A stretch of DNA of 64,000 nt from Solwaraspora sp. WMMA2056 (GCF_030345095.1 NZ_CP128360.1:3782001-3846000), one strand, 5' to 3'; positions 33,339-43,305 are shown, counted from the stretch's first letter. Translations and numbers: made by a program. Notes: generated from the letters alone by a model not told the origin.

Positions 33339-34337
33339 GTGAACATCCCTGCCTGGGTATGGCTGGTGAGCCTGGTCGTGCTGACCGCCGTACTCATCGC
33401 CGATCTGCTGATCATCGTCCGCCGTCCGCATGAACCGAGCATGCGGGAATCGGCGATCTGGACGACCTTCTACATCGTGCTCGCGGTCATCTTCGGTCTG
33501 GGCGTCTGGGCCACCGCCGGCGGGCGCTACGCCGGTGAGTTCTTCGCCGGGTACGTCACGGAGAAGAGTCTGTCGGTCGACAACCTCTTCGTCTTCGTGA
33601 TCATCATGAGCCGCTTCGTGGTACCCCGGAAGTATCAGCAGAAGGTCCTGCTGGTCGGGGTCGTGCTGGCGCTGGTGCTGCGCGGCGGCTTCATCGCCGC
33701 CGGTGCCGTACTGATCTCGCAGTTCTCCTGGGTGTTCTACATCTTCGGCGCTTTCCTGATCTATACCGCCATCGGCCAGCTGCGGCACAACAGTCCGGCC
33801 GAGGAGTTCTCCGAGAACGCGCTGATCAAGTGGAGCCGGCGGGTGCTGCCGGTCTCCGGCGCCTACGACGGCGGCCGGTTGACCACGGTCACCGAGGCGG
33901 GGCGGCGGATGTTCACGCCGATGCTGATCGTGATGATCGCGATCGGCGTGACCGACCTGATCTTCGCGTTGGACTCGATCCCGGCGATCTTCGGCATCAC
34001 CCAGGAGCCGTACCTGGTCTTCACCGCCAACGTGTTCGCCCTGATGGGGCTGCGGCAGCTCTACTTCCTGCTCGGCGGGCTGCTGGACCGGCTGGTCTAC
34101 CTCAGCTTCGGCCTGGCGGCGGTGCTCGGCTTCATCGGCGTCAAGCTGGTGCTCGAGGCGTTGGCGGACAACTCGCTGTTCCTCCTCAACGGCGGCGAGC
34201 CGGTCGGCTGGGCACCGCACATCCCGATCTGGCTGTCGTTGAGCTTCATCTTCGTGACGCTGACCGTGACCACCGTGGCGTCGCTGGCGAAGTCGGCCCG
34301 CGACCGCAAGCGGGAGCTCGCCGACATCGTGAAGTAG
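33339..34337 (+). CDS. TerC family membrane protein (probable Mn2+ exporter)
   Basis: Integral membrane protein of 332 residues with eight or nine helices. Conserved TerC blocks are visible: VTEKSLSVDNLFVFVIIM, with the acidic E-x3-D-N, and VTDLIFALDSIPAIFGIT, with D-x5-D-S. The acidic residues in these helices bind metal. TerC/Alx/MeeF-like proteins export manganese or load it to secreted proteins. The GTG start at 33339 has GGAGG at 33329-33333 with a 5-nt gap, and the frame upstream lies in the riboswitch. Regulation by manganese through the leader is likely. It ends at a strong hairpin shared with typA. Confidence 0.93.
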   Translation: MNIPAWVWLVSLVVLTAVLIADLLIIVRRPHEPSMRESAIWTTFYIVLAVIFGLGVWATAGGRYAGEFFAGYVTEKSLSVDNLFVFVIIMSRFVVPRKYQQKVLLVGVVLALVLRGGFIAAGAVLISQFSWVFYIFGAFLIYTAIGQLRHNSPAEEFSENALIKWSRRVLPVSGAYDGGRLTTVTEAGRRMFTPMLIVMIAIGVTDLIFALDSIPAIFGITQEPYLVFTANVFALMGLRQLYFLLGGLLDRLVYLSFGLAAVLGFIGVKLVLEALADNSLFLLNGGEPVGWAPHIPIWLSLSFIFVTLTVTTVASLAKSARDRKRELADIVK

Positions 34338-34354
34338 TCGCCGACCGACGCGGA

Positions 34355-34388
34355 AAGCGGGGGCCGGCCAGGTGGCCGGCCCCCGCTT
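34355..34388. terminator. Bidirectional terminator between terC and typA
   Basis: Perfect 15-bp stem AAGCGGGGGCCGGCC, loop AGGT, GGCCGGCCCCCGCTT, followed by CTTCC on the plus strand and TTCCG on the minus strand. It serves two convergent genes. Confidence 0.8.
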
Positions 34389-34411
34389 CTTCCGTACGGT
34401 GGGGGGGTATG

Positions 34412-36277
34412 TCAGCTCTGGTGCTTACGCCGCGCGGCCGAGCGGGCCCGGGCGGTCTGGTCCAGGACGACCTTGCGCAGCCGGACCGCCTCCGGGGTCA
34501 CCTCGACGCACTCGTCCTCGCGGCAGAACTCCAGAGCCTGCTCCAGCGACAGCTTGCGCGGCGGGACCAGACGCTCCAGCTCGTCGGCGGTCGACGACCG
34601 CATGTTGGTGAGCTTCTTCTCCTTGGTGATGTTGACGTCCATGTCGTCGGCGCGGGAGTTCTCGCCGACCAGCATGCCCTCGTAGACCGGGGTGCCCGGC
34701 TCGACGAACAGCGAGCCGCGCTCCTGCAGGTTGAACATGGCGAAGCTGGTCGCCACCCCGGTGCGGTCGGCGACCAGCGACCCGGTGGGCCGGGTCCGCA
34801 GCTCGCCGAACCACGGCTCGTAGGACTCGAAGACGTGGTGCAGGATGCCGGTGCCGCGGGTTTCGGTGAGGAACTCGGTCCGGAACCCGATCAGCCCGCG
34901 GGCGGGCACCAGCCACTCCATCCGGATCCAGCCGGTGCCGTGGTTGACCAGCTGCTCCATCCGGCCCTTGCGGGTGGCCAGCAGCTGGGTGATGGCGCCG
35001 AGGTACTCGTCGGGGGCGTCGATGGTCAGCCGCTCGACCGGCTCACAGACCCGTCCGTCGATCTCCCGGGTCACCACCTGCGGCTTGCCGACGGTCAGCT
35101 CGTACTGCTCGCGGCGCATCTGCTCGACCAGGATCGCCAGGGCGAGTTCACCACGACCCTGCACCTCCCAGGCGTCCGGGCGTTCGGTGGGCAGCACCCG
35201 CAGCGACACGTTGCCGATCAGCTCCCGGTCCAGTCGGTCCTTGACCAGCCGGGCGGTCACCTTCGACCCCTTGACCTTGCCGGCCAGCGGCGAGTTGTTG
35301 GTGCCGATCGTCATCGAGATCGCCGGCTCGTCGACGGTGATCAGCGGCAGCGGACGGGGGTCGTCGGCGTCGGTGAGGGTCTCGCCGATCATGATGTCGG
35401 GGATGCCGGCGACCGCCATGATGTCGCCTGGTCCGGCGGCCTCGGCCGGCTTGCGTTCCAGCCCTTCGGTCATCAGCAGTTCGGAGATGCGGACCTTCTG
35501 CACGCTGCCGTCGGTGCGGCACCAGGCGACCGTCTGGCCCTTGCGGATGGTGCCCTGCCGGACCCGGCACAGCGCGAGCCGGCCGAGGAACGGCGAGGCG
35601 TCGAGGTTCGTCACGTGCGCCTGCAGCGGCGCGTCCGGGTCGAAGGCCGGTGCCGGGATCGTGCCGAGCAGGGTCCGGAACAGCGGCTCCAGGTTGTCGC
35701 TGTCGTCGGGCACCGACCCGTCGGCGGGCTGGGTGAGGGAGGCGATGCCGTCGCGGGCGCAGGCGTAGACGATCGGGAAGTCGATCTGCTCCTCGTCGGC
35801 GTCCAGGTCGAGGAAGAGTTCGTACGTGTCGTCGACGACCTCCTTGATCCGGGCGTCCGGCCGGTCGACCTTGTTGATCACCAGGATGATCGGCAGCCGG
35901 GCGCGCAGCGCCTTGCGCAGCACGAACCGGGTCTGCGGCAGCGGGCCCTCGCTGGCGTCGACCAGCAGGACCACGCCGTCGACCATGGTCAGGCCGCGTT
36001 CTACCTCGCCGCCGAAGTCGGCGTGGCCGGGGGTGTCGATGATGTTGATGACCACGGGTTCGCCCTGGTCCGACACGTAGGTGATCGCGGTGTTCTTGGC
36101 CAGGATCGTGATGCCCTTCTCCCGTTCCAGGTCCATCGAGTCCATGGCCCGGTCGGCCAGCTCGGCCCGGCTGTGCAGCTGGCCGCCTTGGCGCAGCATC
36201 GCGTCAACCAGCGTGGTCTTACCGTGGTCGACATGCGCGATGATGGCCACGTTGCGGAGATCGGAGCGGGTCTGCAT
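34412..36277 (-). CDS. typA: Ribosome-associated GTPase TypA/BipA
   Basis: Translational GTPase of 621 residues that acts in 50S subunit assembly and stress adaptation. G1 is [12 protein letters not shown] (about residues 12-23), G2/switch I lies around [21 protein letters not shown]3 is [16 protein letters not shown], and G4 is VINKVDR. The C-terminal domains contain the BipA-specific [18 protein letters not shown] and [20 protein letters not shown]. The ATG start overlaps a GGAGGA that encodes the last glycines of the upstream MMPL gene. With only 4 bp between the two genes, translation is probably coupled. Confidence 0.96.
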   Translation of the reverse strand: MQTRSDLRNVAIIAHVDHGKTTLVDAMLRQGGQLHSRAELADRAMDSMDLEREKGITILAKNTAITYVSDQGEPVVINIIDTPGHADFGGEVERGLTMVDGVVLLVDASEGPLPQTRFVLRKALRARLPIILVINKVDRPDARIKEVVDDTYELFLDLDADEEQIDFPIVYACARDGIASLTQPADGSVPDDSDNLEPLFRTLLGTIPAPAFDPDAPLQAHVTNLDASPFLGRLALCRVRQGTIRKGQTVAWCRTDGSVQKVRISELLMTEGLERKPAEAAGPGDIMAVAGIPDIMIGETLTDADDPRPLPLITVDEPAISMTIGTNNSPLAGKVKGSKVTARLVKDRLDRELIGNVSLRVLPTERPDAWEVQGRGELALAILVEQMRREQYELTVGKPQVVTREIDGRVCEPVERLTIDAPDEYLGAITQLLATRKGRMEQLVNHGTGWIRMEWLVPARGLIGFRTEFLTETRGTGILHHVFESYEPWFGELRTRPTGSLVADRTGVATSFAMFNLQERGSLFVEPGTPVYEGMLVGENSRADDMDVNITKEKKLTNMRSSTADELERLVPPRKLSLEQALEFCREDECVEVTPEAVRLRKVVLDQTARARSAARRKHQS

Positions 36278-36281
36278 GACC

Positions 36282-38474
36282 CTATCCTCCGGTATCGGCG
36301 TGCCGGCCCGGCATCGGGTCGGCAGAGACGCTCGCCGCAGCGGGCTGCGCGCCGGCTCCGACGCTCGTCGACGCCGGCTCGGGGCCGGCTCCGCCGCCCG
36401 CCGCAGCGGGCTCCGGGTCGGGTCGGCGGGCCAGCGCGCTGGGCCACCAGAAGCGTCGGCCGAGCACCATCGCGATCGCGGGCACCAGCAGGGTCCGGAC
36501 CAGCAGGGTGTCGAGCAGCACGCCGAACCCGACGATGATGCCGATCTCGGTGAGGGTGACCAGCGGCAGGACGCCGAGGACCGCGAAGACCGCCGCGAGC
36601 AGGATGCCGGCGCTGGTGATGACGCCGCCGGTGACGGCCAGGGCGGTCCGCATGCCCTGCCGGGTGCCCTCGACGGGGGCCTCCTCGCGGGCCCGGGTGG
36701 TCAGGAAGATGTTGTAGTCGACGCCGAGGGCGACCAGGAACAGGAAGGACAGCAGCGGGACGCTGGTGTCCAGCGCCGGGTAGCCGAGGACCTGGGTGAA
36801 CAGGGTGGTGGCGGCGCCGAGGGCGGCGAAGAAGGTGGCGACCACCGTACCGACCAGGATCAGCGGCGCGACGATGGAGCGCAGCAGCAGGATCAGCACC
36901 GCCAGGACCACCACCAGCACCAGGGGTACGACGACCCGCAGGTCGCGCAGGGCGGCGTCGCGGGTGTCGAGGTTCGTGGCGACGGAGCCGCCGACGAGGG
37001 CGTCGGCCTCCGGTACGGCGTCGAGCGCGGTCCGCAGTTCGGTGATCGCCTGGTAGCTCTCGGTGCTGTCCGGTTCTGCCTCCAGCACCACCTCGATGAC
37101 GGCGAGGTCGTCGTCGCCGCCAGCGGGTCGGGCACTGGCGACCCCGTCGACCGATTCGACGGCGGCCAGCACCGCAGGGGTGCGGGCGGCGTCGGCGACG
37201 ACGATCACCGGGTCGGCGGTGCCGGACGGGAACGACCGGGACAGGGTGGCCAGCCCGTCGATGGATTCGGCGCTGACCCGGAACTGTTCGGTCTTGCTCA
37301 GCCCGAGCCGGGCGTCGAGCAGGCCGGTGGCGAGGACGGCGAGCAGCAGCAGGGAGCCGGCGAGCACGGTGCGGGGGCGACGGCTGACCAGGTTGCCGGC
37401 GCGGGCCCACAGCCCGGTGCGGGTGGGGTCGGGCTGGCCGGGGCGGGGGATGAACGGCCAGAACAGGCCCCGGCCGCAGACCGACAGCGCGGCGGGTAGT
37501 ACGACCAGGCCGTACACCATGGCGGTGGTGATGCCGACGGCGCCGGCGACGCCGATGGCGCGGTCGTTGGCCAGTACGGCGGCGAGCAGGGTGAGCAGGC
37601 TGAGCACGACGGTCATGGCGCTGGCGGTGATAGCCGGTCCGGCGGAGCTCAGCGCCCGGCGCAGCGCCTGCCGGCGGTCGGGTACGCGGCGTAGTTCCTC
37701 GCGGTAGCGGGCGATGAGCAGGAGGGCGTAGTTGGTGCCGGCGCCGAAGACGAGCACGTCGACGATGCCGGTGGTGGAGGCGTCGATCCGTAGGTCGATG
37801 GCGCGGCTGACGATGGCGATGAGTCCGTTGCTGACCACGTCGGCGGTGCCGACCACGGCGAGCGGGACCAGCCAGAGCCAGGGGCTGCGGTAGGTGACCA
37901 GCAGCAGCGCGGCGACGACGGCGACGGTGGCGGCGAGCAGGGTGAAGTTGGCGCCGTCGAAGGCGGCGGCGACGTCGGCGGTGAAGCCGGCCCCGCCGGT
38001 GAGTTGGGCGGTGGCCCCGGCGGGCAGGTCGGCGCGGGCCTGCGCGCGGAGCCGGTCGACGATGTCGCCGAGCGCCACGGGGTCGATCTCGGCCGGGAGT
38101 GGGACGGCGACCAGGGCGGCGGTGCGGTCCGGGGCGTACACCGGTGGGCTGACCTCGCCGACGGCCTCGCGGGCGAAGGCCTCGCGGTCGGCGGCGATCG
38201 CCACGTCGTCGGCGGCGGTCAGTGGTTGGCCGTCGCGGGAGTAGACGACGAGGGCGGGGTTTACCTGTCCGCCGGGCAACTGCCTGCGCAGTTCGGCGAC
38301 CTGGGCCGACTCGGCGGTGTCGGGGAGCGCCCCGGTGGGGTCGTTGCCGGTACGGGGGTCGCCGGCGAAGCCGATCACCAGGGCGGAGAAGGCCGCCATG
38401 GTGAGCAGGACCAGCCATGCGCTCCATCTGCCGCAGATGATCGCGGTGAGCCTGGTGCCAACTGTGGTGCCCAT
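36282..38474 (-). CDS. MMPL family RND-type transporter
   Basis: Inner-membrane transporter of 730 residues with the repeated architecture of the MMPL family: one helix, an extracytoplasmic loop, and five helices, twice. Characteristic pieces are [38 protein letters not shown] (first DY-like motif) and [22 protein letters not shown] (second, with the proton-relay D-Y). The C-terminal 60 residues are Pro/Ala/Gly-rich and cytoplasmic. The substrate may be a lipid, drug or metabolite. The ATG has GAGGA about 7 nt upstream. It is divergent from a MarR regulator, which probably controls it, and the stop TAG is 4 nt from the typA start. Confidence 0.93.
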   Translation of the reverse strand: MGTTVGTRLTAIICGRWSAWLVLLTMAAFSALVIGFAGDPRTGNDPTGALPDTAESAQVAELRRQLPGGQVNPALVVYSRDGQPLTAADDVAIAADREAFAREAVGEVSPPVYAPDRTAALVAVPLPAEIDPVALGDIVDRLRAQARADLPAGATAQLTGGAGFTADVAAAFDGANFTLLAATVAVVAALLLVTYRSPWLWLVPLAVVGTADVVSNGLIAIVSRAIDLRIDASTTGIVDVLVFGAGTNYALLLIARYREELRRVPDRRQALRRALSSAGPAITASAMTVVLSLLTLLAAVLANDRAIGVAGAVGITTAMVYGLVVLPAALSVCGRGLFWPFIPRPGQPDPTRTGLWARAGNLVSRRPRTVLAGSLLLLAVLATGLLDARLGLSKTEQFRVSAESIDGLATLSRSFPSGTADPVIVVADAARTPAVLAAVESVDGVASARPAGGDDDLAVIEVVLEAEPDSTESYQAITELRTALDAVPEADALVGGSVATNLDTRDAALRDLRVVVPLVLVVVLAVLILLLRSIVAPLILVGTVVATFFAALGAATTLFTQVLGYPALDTSVPLLSFLFLVALGVDYNIFLTTRAREEAPVEGTRQGMRTALAVTGGVITSAGILLAAVFAVLGVLPLVTLTEIGIIVGFGVLLDTLLVRTLLVPAIAMVLGRRFWWPSALARRPDPEPAAAGGGAGPEPASTSVGAGAQPAAASVSADPMPGRHADTGG

Positions 38475-38555
38475 CGGTGTCCTCGTCGCTCGCCGGGTGG
38501 TCGGCTCCGCCGGGTGGGTGACGTCACCCGCCCGGCGTAAAGCTCGATCATCGAA

Positions 38556-38576
38556 TATCTCGTTGGTCGAGACTAT
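38556..38576. promoter_or_regulatory. Candidate MarR operator
   Basis: ATATCTCGTTGGTCGAGACTA contains the perfect dyad TCTCG-TTGGT-CGAGA (38558-38572) in the most AT-rich part of the divergent MMPL/MarR spacer. A likely -10 for marR (TAGGGT, 38590-38595) follows. Confidence 0.5.
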
Positions 38577-38624
38577 AGCGGGTCTGGGATAGGGTTTCGA
38601 CAACAGCGGAACGGAGGACGACGG

Positions 38625-39167
38625 TTGGACGCCGGCGTATGGGGACCCCGGCCGAGTGGCCGGCAGGCGGTGGTCGCGGAGATCGTCCGCCGGCTGCGGG
38701 GGTACACGGTCGAGGCGGGTCACGTCGGTCACGCCTTCGCGGCCCTGCACCACCTGCACGCCACCGATCTGCAGGCGCTGATCGCCGTGATGGACGCCGA
38801 GCAGTCCGGCGAGCCGATCACCCCGGGCGGGCTGGCGACCCAGTTGAATCTCACCTCCAGTTCGGTCACCGCCCTGGTCGACCGGCTGGAACGGGCCGGG
38901 CACCTGCACCGCGACCGGGACCCCGGCGACCGGCGCAAGGTCCGGCTCCGGTACGCCCCCGACGGCGCCCGGCTGGCCCGGGAGTTCTTCGCGCCGCTGG
39001 GCCGGCGTACCGACGCGGTGATGGCCGAGTTCACCGACGACGAGCTGGAGACGGTCCGCCGGTTCCTGGCCGCGATGGGCGAGTCGACCCGGGCGCACCG
39101 CGACGAGGTCCGTGCCGCCGCCCGGGCCGGTGACCGGCAGACCGACGGCGGCGACGGTGCCCGCTGA
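38625..39167 (+). CDS. MarR-family transcriptional regulator
   Basis: Winged-helix regulator of 180 residues. The core includes LHATDLQALIAVMDAE, PITPGGLATQLNLTSSSVTALVDRLERAGHLHRDRD, and the wing PGDRRKVRLRYAPDGARLAREFF. The TTG start has GGAGGA (38613-38618) at 6 nt. Two hydrophobic-ligand MarR helices flank the domain. It is divergent from the MMPL transporter and overlaps the downstream hydrolase gene by 11 bp, so transporter, regulator and hydrolase may respond to one signal. Confidence 0.93.
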   Translation: MDAGVWGPRPSGRQAVVAEIVRRLRGYTVEAGHVGHAFAALHHLHATDLQALIAVMDAEQSGEPITPGGLATQLNLTSSSVTALVDRLERAGHLHRDRDPGDRRKVRLRYAPDGARLAREFFAPLGRRTDAVMAEFTDDELETVRRFLAAMGESTRAHRDEVRAAARAGDRQTDGGDGAR

Positions 39168-40848
39168 CCGGCGATGGCCCGGCCGGGTCCGGGTGCGCCG
39201 TGACCTGTCGGTGCGGACCCGGGACGGGTTGCGGCTGCGGACCGACCACTACGTGCCACCCGGCGGCGGCGCGGCGGCCACCGTCCTGATCCGCACCCCG
39301 TACGGCCGGGGCGGGCCGATCCGGCTGCTCGGTCTGCTCTTCGCCCGCCGGGGCTGGCACTGCGTGGTGCAGTCGTGCCGGGGCACGTTCGGCTCCGACG
39401 GGGTGTTCGAGCCGTTGCTGCACGAGCGCGCCGACGGGCTCGACACCCTGGCCTGGCTGCGCTGCCAGCCCTGGTACGACGGGCGGCTGGGCACCTTCGG
39501 GATCAGCTACCAGGGCTTCGGGCAGTGGGCCACGGCTGCCCACTGCGGCGGGGACCTGCGGGCCATGGTCGCCGTCGTCACCGCCGCGCAGACCCGGGAC
39601 TCCACCTACGCCGGCGGTGCGTTCTCGCTGGACACCGTGCTGACCTGGGCCGAGCTGCTGGCTGCCCAGCAGGTGCCGTGGCTGACCCGCCAGCGGGAGT
39701 TGCGCCGGGGTCAGCCCCGACTGGTCGCCGGTCTGGCGCACCTGCCGCTGGCCGAGGCGGACCGGGTCGCCACCGGTGCCACCGTGCCGTTCTTTCAGCA
39801 GTGGCTGGCCGAGCATCGGCCGGCCGCGCCGTACTGGCTGCCCCGGATGTTCGACCGGGAGATCGACCGGGTCGTCGCGCCGGTGTCGATGGTCACCGGC
39901 TGGCACGACATCTTCCTGCCCGCCCAGTTGGCTGACTACGCCGCGTTGCGCGCCGCAGGCCGTCGGCCCCGGCTGGTGGTCGGCCCGTGGACGCACGGTA
40001 GCCCCGGCCTGTTCGTCACCGCCGCGCGCGAGGCGGTGCGGTTCTTCGGCGCTCACCTGGACGCCGGGCCGCCGGGCGATGAGCTGCCGGACCCTGAGCT
40101 GCCGGACGACGGGCCGCCGCCGGACCCCGGGCTGCCGGACGACGAGCTGCCGGCAGGCGGGTCGCCGCCGGTGGCGGGCCTCCCGGTCCGGGTGCACGTC
40201 GCCGGTGCCGGCTGGCGCGAACTCGACGACTGGCCGCCGCCGGCCACCCCGACCCGGTGGTACCTGTGGCCGGGCGGCCGGCTGGACCGGGCGGTGCCAC
40301 CGGCTTGCGAGCCGGACCAGCACCGGTACGACCCGGCCGATCCGACGCCGTCGCTCGGCGGTGCCCTGCTGGTCGCCCAGCGTGCCGGCGTACGGGACAA
40401 CCGGGTGCTGGAGGCCCGGGCCGACGTGCTGACCTACACCAGTGCGGTGCTCGACCGGCCGGTCGAGGTGATCGGTCCGGTCACCGCCGAGGTGTACGTG
40501 CGCAGTTCGGTGCCGTACTTCGACGTCTTCGTGCGGTTGTGCCGGGTCGACCGGTGGGGTCGGTCGTTCAATGTCTGTGACGGACTGTCCAGGGTCGACC
40601 CGGATGTCGTCGGTCCTGACCTCGACGAGCGGCCGGTCGTCGTGACGCTGTGGCCGACCGCCTGCCGGTTCGCTCCTGGTGAGCGGCTGCGGCTGCAGGT
40701 CAGCGGTGGGGCGCATCCCCGGTGGGCGCGCAACCCCGGTACCGGTGAGCCGCTCGGCCGCGCCACCCGGCTGCGGGCCGGCCAGCGGTGGATCTTCCAT
40801 GATCCGCAGCGTCCGTCGGCGGTCCGGCTTGCAATCACAGTGGACTGA
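39157..40848 (+). CDS. CocE/NonD family hydrolase
   Basis: Alpha/beta hydrolase of the X-Pro dipeptidyl-peptidase/cocaine-esterase group, 563 residues. The nucleophile is in FGISYQGFGQW (Ser about residue 117), the oxyanion Tyr region in LIRTPYGRGG, an Asp in VTGWHDIF and the catalytic His in VVGPWTHGS (about residue 280). The second half is the beta-sandwich domain typical of the family (VTAEVYVRSSVPYFDVFVRLCRVD). Between them lies an acidic Pro-rich segment of about 35 residues (303-337) built of LPD repeats. I chose the GTG at 39157; a longer start at 39112 is possible. No signal peptide, so probably cytoplasmic; the substrate is unknown. Confidence 0.85.
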   Translation: MPADRRWPGRVRVRRDLSVRTRDGLRLRTDHYVPPGGGAAATVLIRTPYGRGGPIRLLGLLFARRGWHCVVQSCRGTFGSDGVFEPLLHERADGLDTLAWLRCQPWYDGRLGTFGISYQGFGQWATAAHCGGDLRAMVAVVTAAQTRDSTYAGGAFSLDTVLTWAELLAAQQVPWLTRQRELRRGQPRLVAGLAHLPLAEADRVATGATVPFFQQWLAEHRPAAPYWLPRMFDREIDRVVAPVSMVTGWHDIFLPAQLADYAALRAAGRRPRLVVGPWTHGSPGLFVTAAREAVRFFGAHLDAGPPGDELPDPELPDDGPPPDPGLPDDELPAGGSPPVAGLPVRVHVAGAGWRELDDWPPPATPTRWYLWPGGRLDRAVPPACEPDQHRYDPADPTPSLGGALLVAQRAGVRDNRVLEARADVLTYTSAVLDRPVEVIGPVTAEVYVRSSVPYFDVFVRLCRVDRWGRSFNVCDGLSRVDPDVVGPDLDERPVVVTLWPTACRFAPGERLRLQVSGGAHPRWARNPGTGEPLGRATRLRAGQRWIFHDPQRPSAVRLAITVD

Positions 40849-41311
40849 CGCGCAACTTCCACGACTGGGCGGACTCCTCGCCACGTGTTGCTTTGATTTG
40901 CATACTCTGAGTTATTTACGCTGGTCAGAAGCTTGTCGATCACGCTATTCTCGGAGCAGGGCACCGTACAACGGTCCCCGTCGCCGGGCCGACGGCGCTG
41001 GGGGATCAGGTGGACCGACCGCCGGACGGGGCCCGGTGCGAGGTGAGCCACCGACCCGGCCGGCCGGTGGTCACAGTGGATCAGGCTGCGGGTGCCGGTA
41101 ACCCGGCGGAGCGCCCAGGATCCACCCGGCTGGCGGGTGCGAGTCGGTCCCACCTTCCCGCCGGTGTCGACCGGAGCGTCGATCCGGCACCAGACGATCC
41201 CATCCGCGCCGGACCGGTCGACCGGTCGTGTCCGGCCCTGTCCAGACAGCCGGGGAGCCGGGACCTGCGACTCCACCGACGTACCACCGGCTGGGAAAGG
41301 AGGCCTGCCAC
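40849..41311. other. Intergenic region upstream of amidase
   Basis: 463 bp. The first 110 bp are AT-rich relative to the rest and contain possible -10 hexamers (TACTCT 40903-40908, TATTCT 40946-40951) without a good -35. The rest is GC-rich with several short palindromes (for example around 41210-41235). I looked for a c-di-AMP (ydaO) riboswitch because cell-wall hydrolases often have one, but did not find its motifs. Confidence 0.6.
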
Positions 41312-42130
41312 ATGGGAATCTGGACCGATCTCGCGACCTGGCGGGGTCCCACCGTCAACAGCGGCAACGGCACCGGCGCGCTCGACGAGCCGCAGGACCG
41401 GCTCGACGAACACCATGGCATCGTCGTGCACATCGCCGCCGGCTACTTCGAGGGCACGATCGCGTGGCAACGCAATCCGGCGTCGCGGGTGTCGTCACAC
41501 TTCGTGGTGGCCAAGGACGGGCGGGTCGCCCAGATGGTGGACACCGAGATCCGGGCGTGGACCCAGCGGGCCGGCAACCGCACCTGGCTCAGCATCGAGA
41601 ACGAAGGGTTCCTACCGGACCGGCTGACCCCACAACAACTGGAGGCCAACGCCCAGTTGCTCGCCCGTTCGCACCGGGAACACGGCATCCCGGTCCGCAA
41701 CGCGAACAGCCCGCGCGAGCGCGGACTCGGCCACCACAGCATGGGCGCCGAGCACGGATTCGACTGGGGGCACTCGCAGTGCCCCGGCCCGGCGATCGTG
41801 GCCCAGAAGCCGGCGATCGTCGCCCGGGCGGCGCAGATCATCACCGCGACCCGTCCACCGACGCCACCGCGTCCACGGTGGATTATCGACGACCTCGACG
41901 ACCCGGGAGACAACGTCATGTATCTCGTGCAGTGCACCACCCAGACCCCGAACCCGATCTTCGTCGTCCACGACAGCGGCAAGGTGCGGCACATCGGTCC
42001 CGCCGAGCTCGCCTTCCTGCGCAGCCTCACCGGCGACGACGCCGTACCCACCATCACCGAGTCCGAGCCGAGCGCCTGCGCCCGACTGCTCGCCGAGGCG
42101 CGGGTGTCCCAGGGGTTCCTGCAGAACTGA
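41312..42130 (+). CDS. N-acetylmuramoyl-L-alanine amidase (Amidase_2/PGRP fold)
   Basis: Enzyme of 272 residues that would cleave the amide bond between muramic acid and the stem peptide. The domain includes HHGIVVHIAAGYFEGTIAW, with the first Zn-binding His, SHFVVAKDGRVAQMVD, and GHSQCPGPAIV, with the last ligands; SIENEG holds the catalytic acid. The C-terminal 90 residues form an unrecognised domain (VMYLVQCTTQTPNPIFVV and HIGPAELAFLRSLTG) that could bind the wall. No signal peptide is present, so export would need another route (Tat-independent, holin-like or lysis). The ATG has AAAGGAGG at 8 nt. A hairpin follows the stop. Confidence 0.85.
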   Translation: MGIWTDLATWRGPTVNSGNGTGALDEPQDRLDEHHGIVVHIAAGYFEGTIAWQRNPASRVSSHFVVAKDGRVAQMVDTEIRAWTQRAGNRTWLSIENEGFLPDRLTPQQLEANAQLLARSHREHGIPVRNANSPRERGLGHHSMGAEHGFDWGHSQCPGPAIVAQKPAIVARAAQIITATRPPTPPRPRWIIDDLDDPGDNVMYLVQCTTQTPNPIFVVHDSGKVRHIGPAELAFLRSLTGDDAVPTITESEPSACARLLAEARVSQGFLQN

Positions 42131-42141
42131 CCGGTGCGGTC

Positions 42142-42177
42142 CGGGCGGTCCGACCCACGACCGGGCCGGACCGCCCG
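42142..42177 (+). terminator. Hairpin after the amidase gene
   Basis: 11-bp perfect stem CGGGCGGTCCG and CGGACCGCCCG with a 14-nt loop, 11 nt after the stop. No T-run. Confidence 0.55.
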
Positions 42178-42405
42178 ACCAGGTGCCCGTCCCGTGCCGG
42201 TTCGCCGTTCCCCACCCTCGCGGACCCCGTTGCCCACGTGGACCCGCGTGGGCGGCGGATGCCCGTCACGACCGGTTCCAAACCTGCGCCGGGCCCGACG
42301 ACGGCGCCCGCGCCCCGGCACCGCCCGGTTGGTTTCCGTTCCGGTCGCCCCGGGTAGGGCCTGCGGAGCGCACAGCTTCCCGTCGCCGACCCGAGGAGCG
42401 CGACC

Positions 42406-43305
42406 ATGGGCGACAGCCAGCACACCCGCCAGGACCCCACCGAGCGGTACGGGCAACAGCAGGGCCAGCCGGTGCAGCAGCAGCGCCCGCCCGGCACCGG
42501 GGCGCAGATGGACCCGCCACCGGACCACGGCGAGCAGACCTACCAGGGCACCGGCAAGCTGACCGACCGGCGGGCGGTGATCACCGGCGGGGACTCGGGC
42601 ATCGGCCGGGCGGTGGCGCTGGCGTTCGCCCGGGAAGGCGCCGACGTCGTCATCTCCTACCTGCCCCAGGAGGAACGCGACGCCCGGGAAACCGTCCGGC
42701 TGATCGAACAGGCCGGCCGGCGGGCGGTGCCGGTGCCCGGCGACATCACCGAGGAACAGCAGTGCGTGGATCTGGTACGCCGGGCCGTCGAGGAACTCGG
42801 CGGCATCGACATCCTGGTCAACAACGCCGCCTACCAGATGGCGCAGGAGAAGGGCATCGCCGAGATCACCACCGAACAGTTCGACCGGGTGCTCAAGACC
42901 AACTTGTACGCGATGTTCTGGATCTGCAGGGCGGCGGTCCCGCACATGCCACCGGGCTCCAGCATCATCAACACCTCCTCGATCCAGGCGTTCGACCCCT
43001 CGCCGCCGCTGCTGGACTACGCCACCACCAAGGCGGGCATCGTCAACTTCACCAAGGGACTGGCGGCGAACCTGGTCGACCAGGGGATCCGGGTCAACTC
43101 GGTGGCGCCCGGTCCGGTCTGGACCCCACTGATCCCGGCGACCATGCCGCCGGAGGCGGTGGAGAAGTTCGGCACCCAGACGCCGATCGGCCGGCCGGCG
43201 CAGCCGGCGGAGCTCGCTCCGTCGTTCGTCTTCTTCGCCTCGGCCGAGTCCAGTTACACCACTGGCGAGGTGCTCGCCGTGACAGGTGGCCGCCGTACCG
43301 TGTGA
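42406..43305 (+). CDS. Short-chain dehydrogenase, general stress protein 39-like
   Basis: NAD(P)-dependent oxidoreductase of 299 residues. The Rossmann motif is VITGGDSGIGRAVALAF, the NNAG equivalent is ILVNNAAYQMAQ, and the catalytic Ser-Tyr-Lys is spread over INTSSIQAF and LDYATTKAG. A Gln/Pro-rich N-terminus of about 45 residues is typical of the GSP39/YhxC branch. These enzymes are associated with envelope or oxidative stress; the substrate is unknown. The start has GAGGAG about 8 nt upstream. No obvious operon partner; an Hsp70-like gene with its own promoter follows after 55 bp. Confidence 0.93.
   Translation: MGDSQHTRQDPTERYGQQQGQPVQQQRPPGTGAQMDPPPDHGEQTYQGTGKLTDRRAVITGGDSGIGRAVALAFAREGADVVISYLPQEERDARETVRLIEQAGRRAVPVPGDITEEQQCVDLVRRAVEELGGIDILVNNAAYQMAQEKGIAEITTEQFDRVLKTNLYAMFWICRAAVPHMPPGSSIINTSSIQAFDPSPPLLDYATTKAGIVNFTKGLAANLVDQGIRVNSVAPGPVWTPLIPATMPPEAVEKFGTQTPIGRPAQPAELAPSFVFFASAESSYTTGEVLAVTGGRRTV

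Noticed and set aside
33085-33342. Small plus-strand ORFs in the terC leader
   Set aside because: They overlap the riboswitch aptamer, lack protein-like composition and start without convincing ribosome-binding sites.
40849-41311. Possible c-di-AMP (ydaO) riboswitch before the amidase gene
   Set aside because: The consensus GGGGAACC/CGAACCCGACAG-like segments are absent; only generic GC palindromes are seen.
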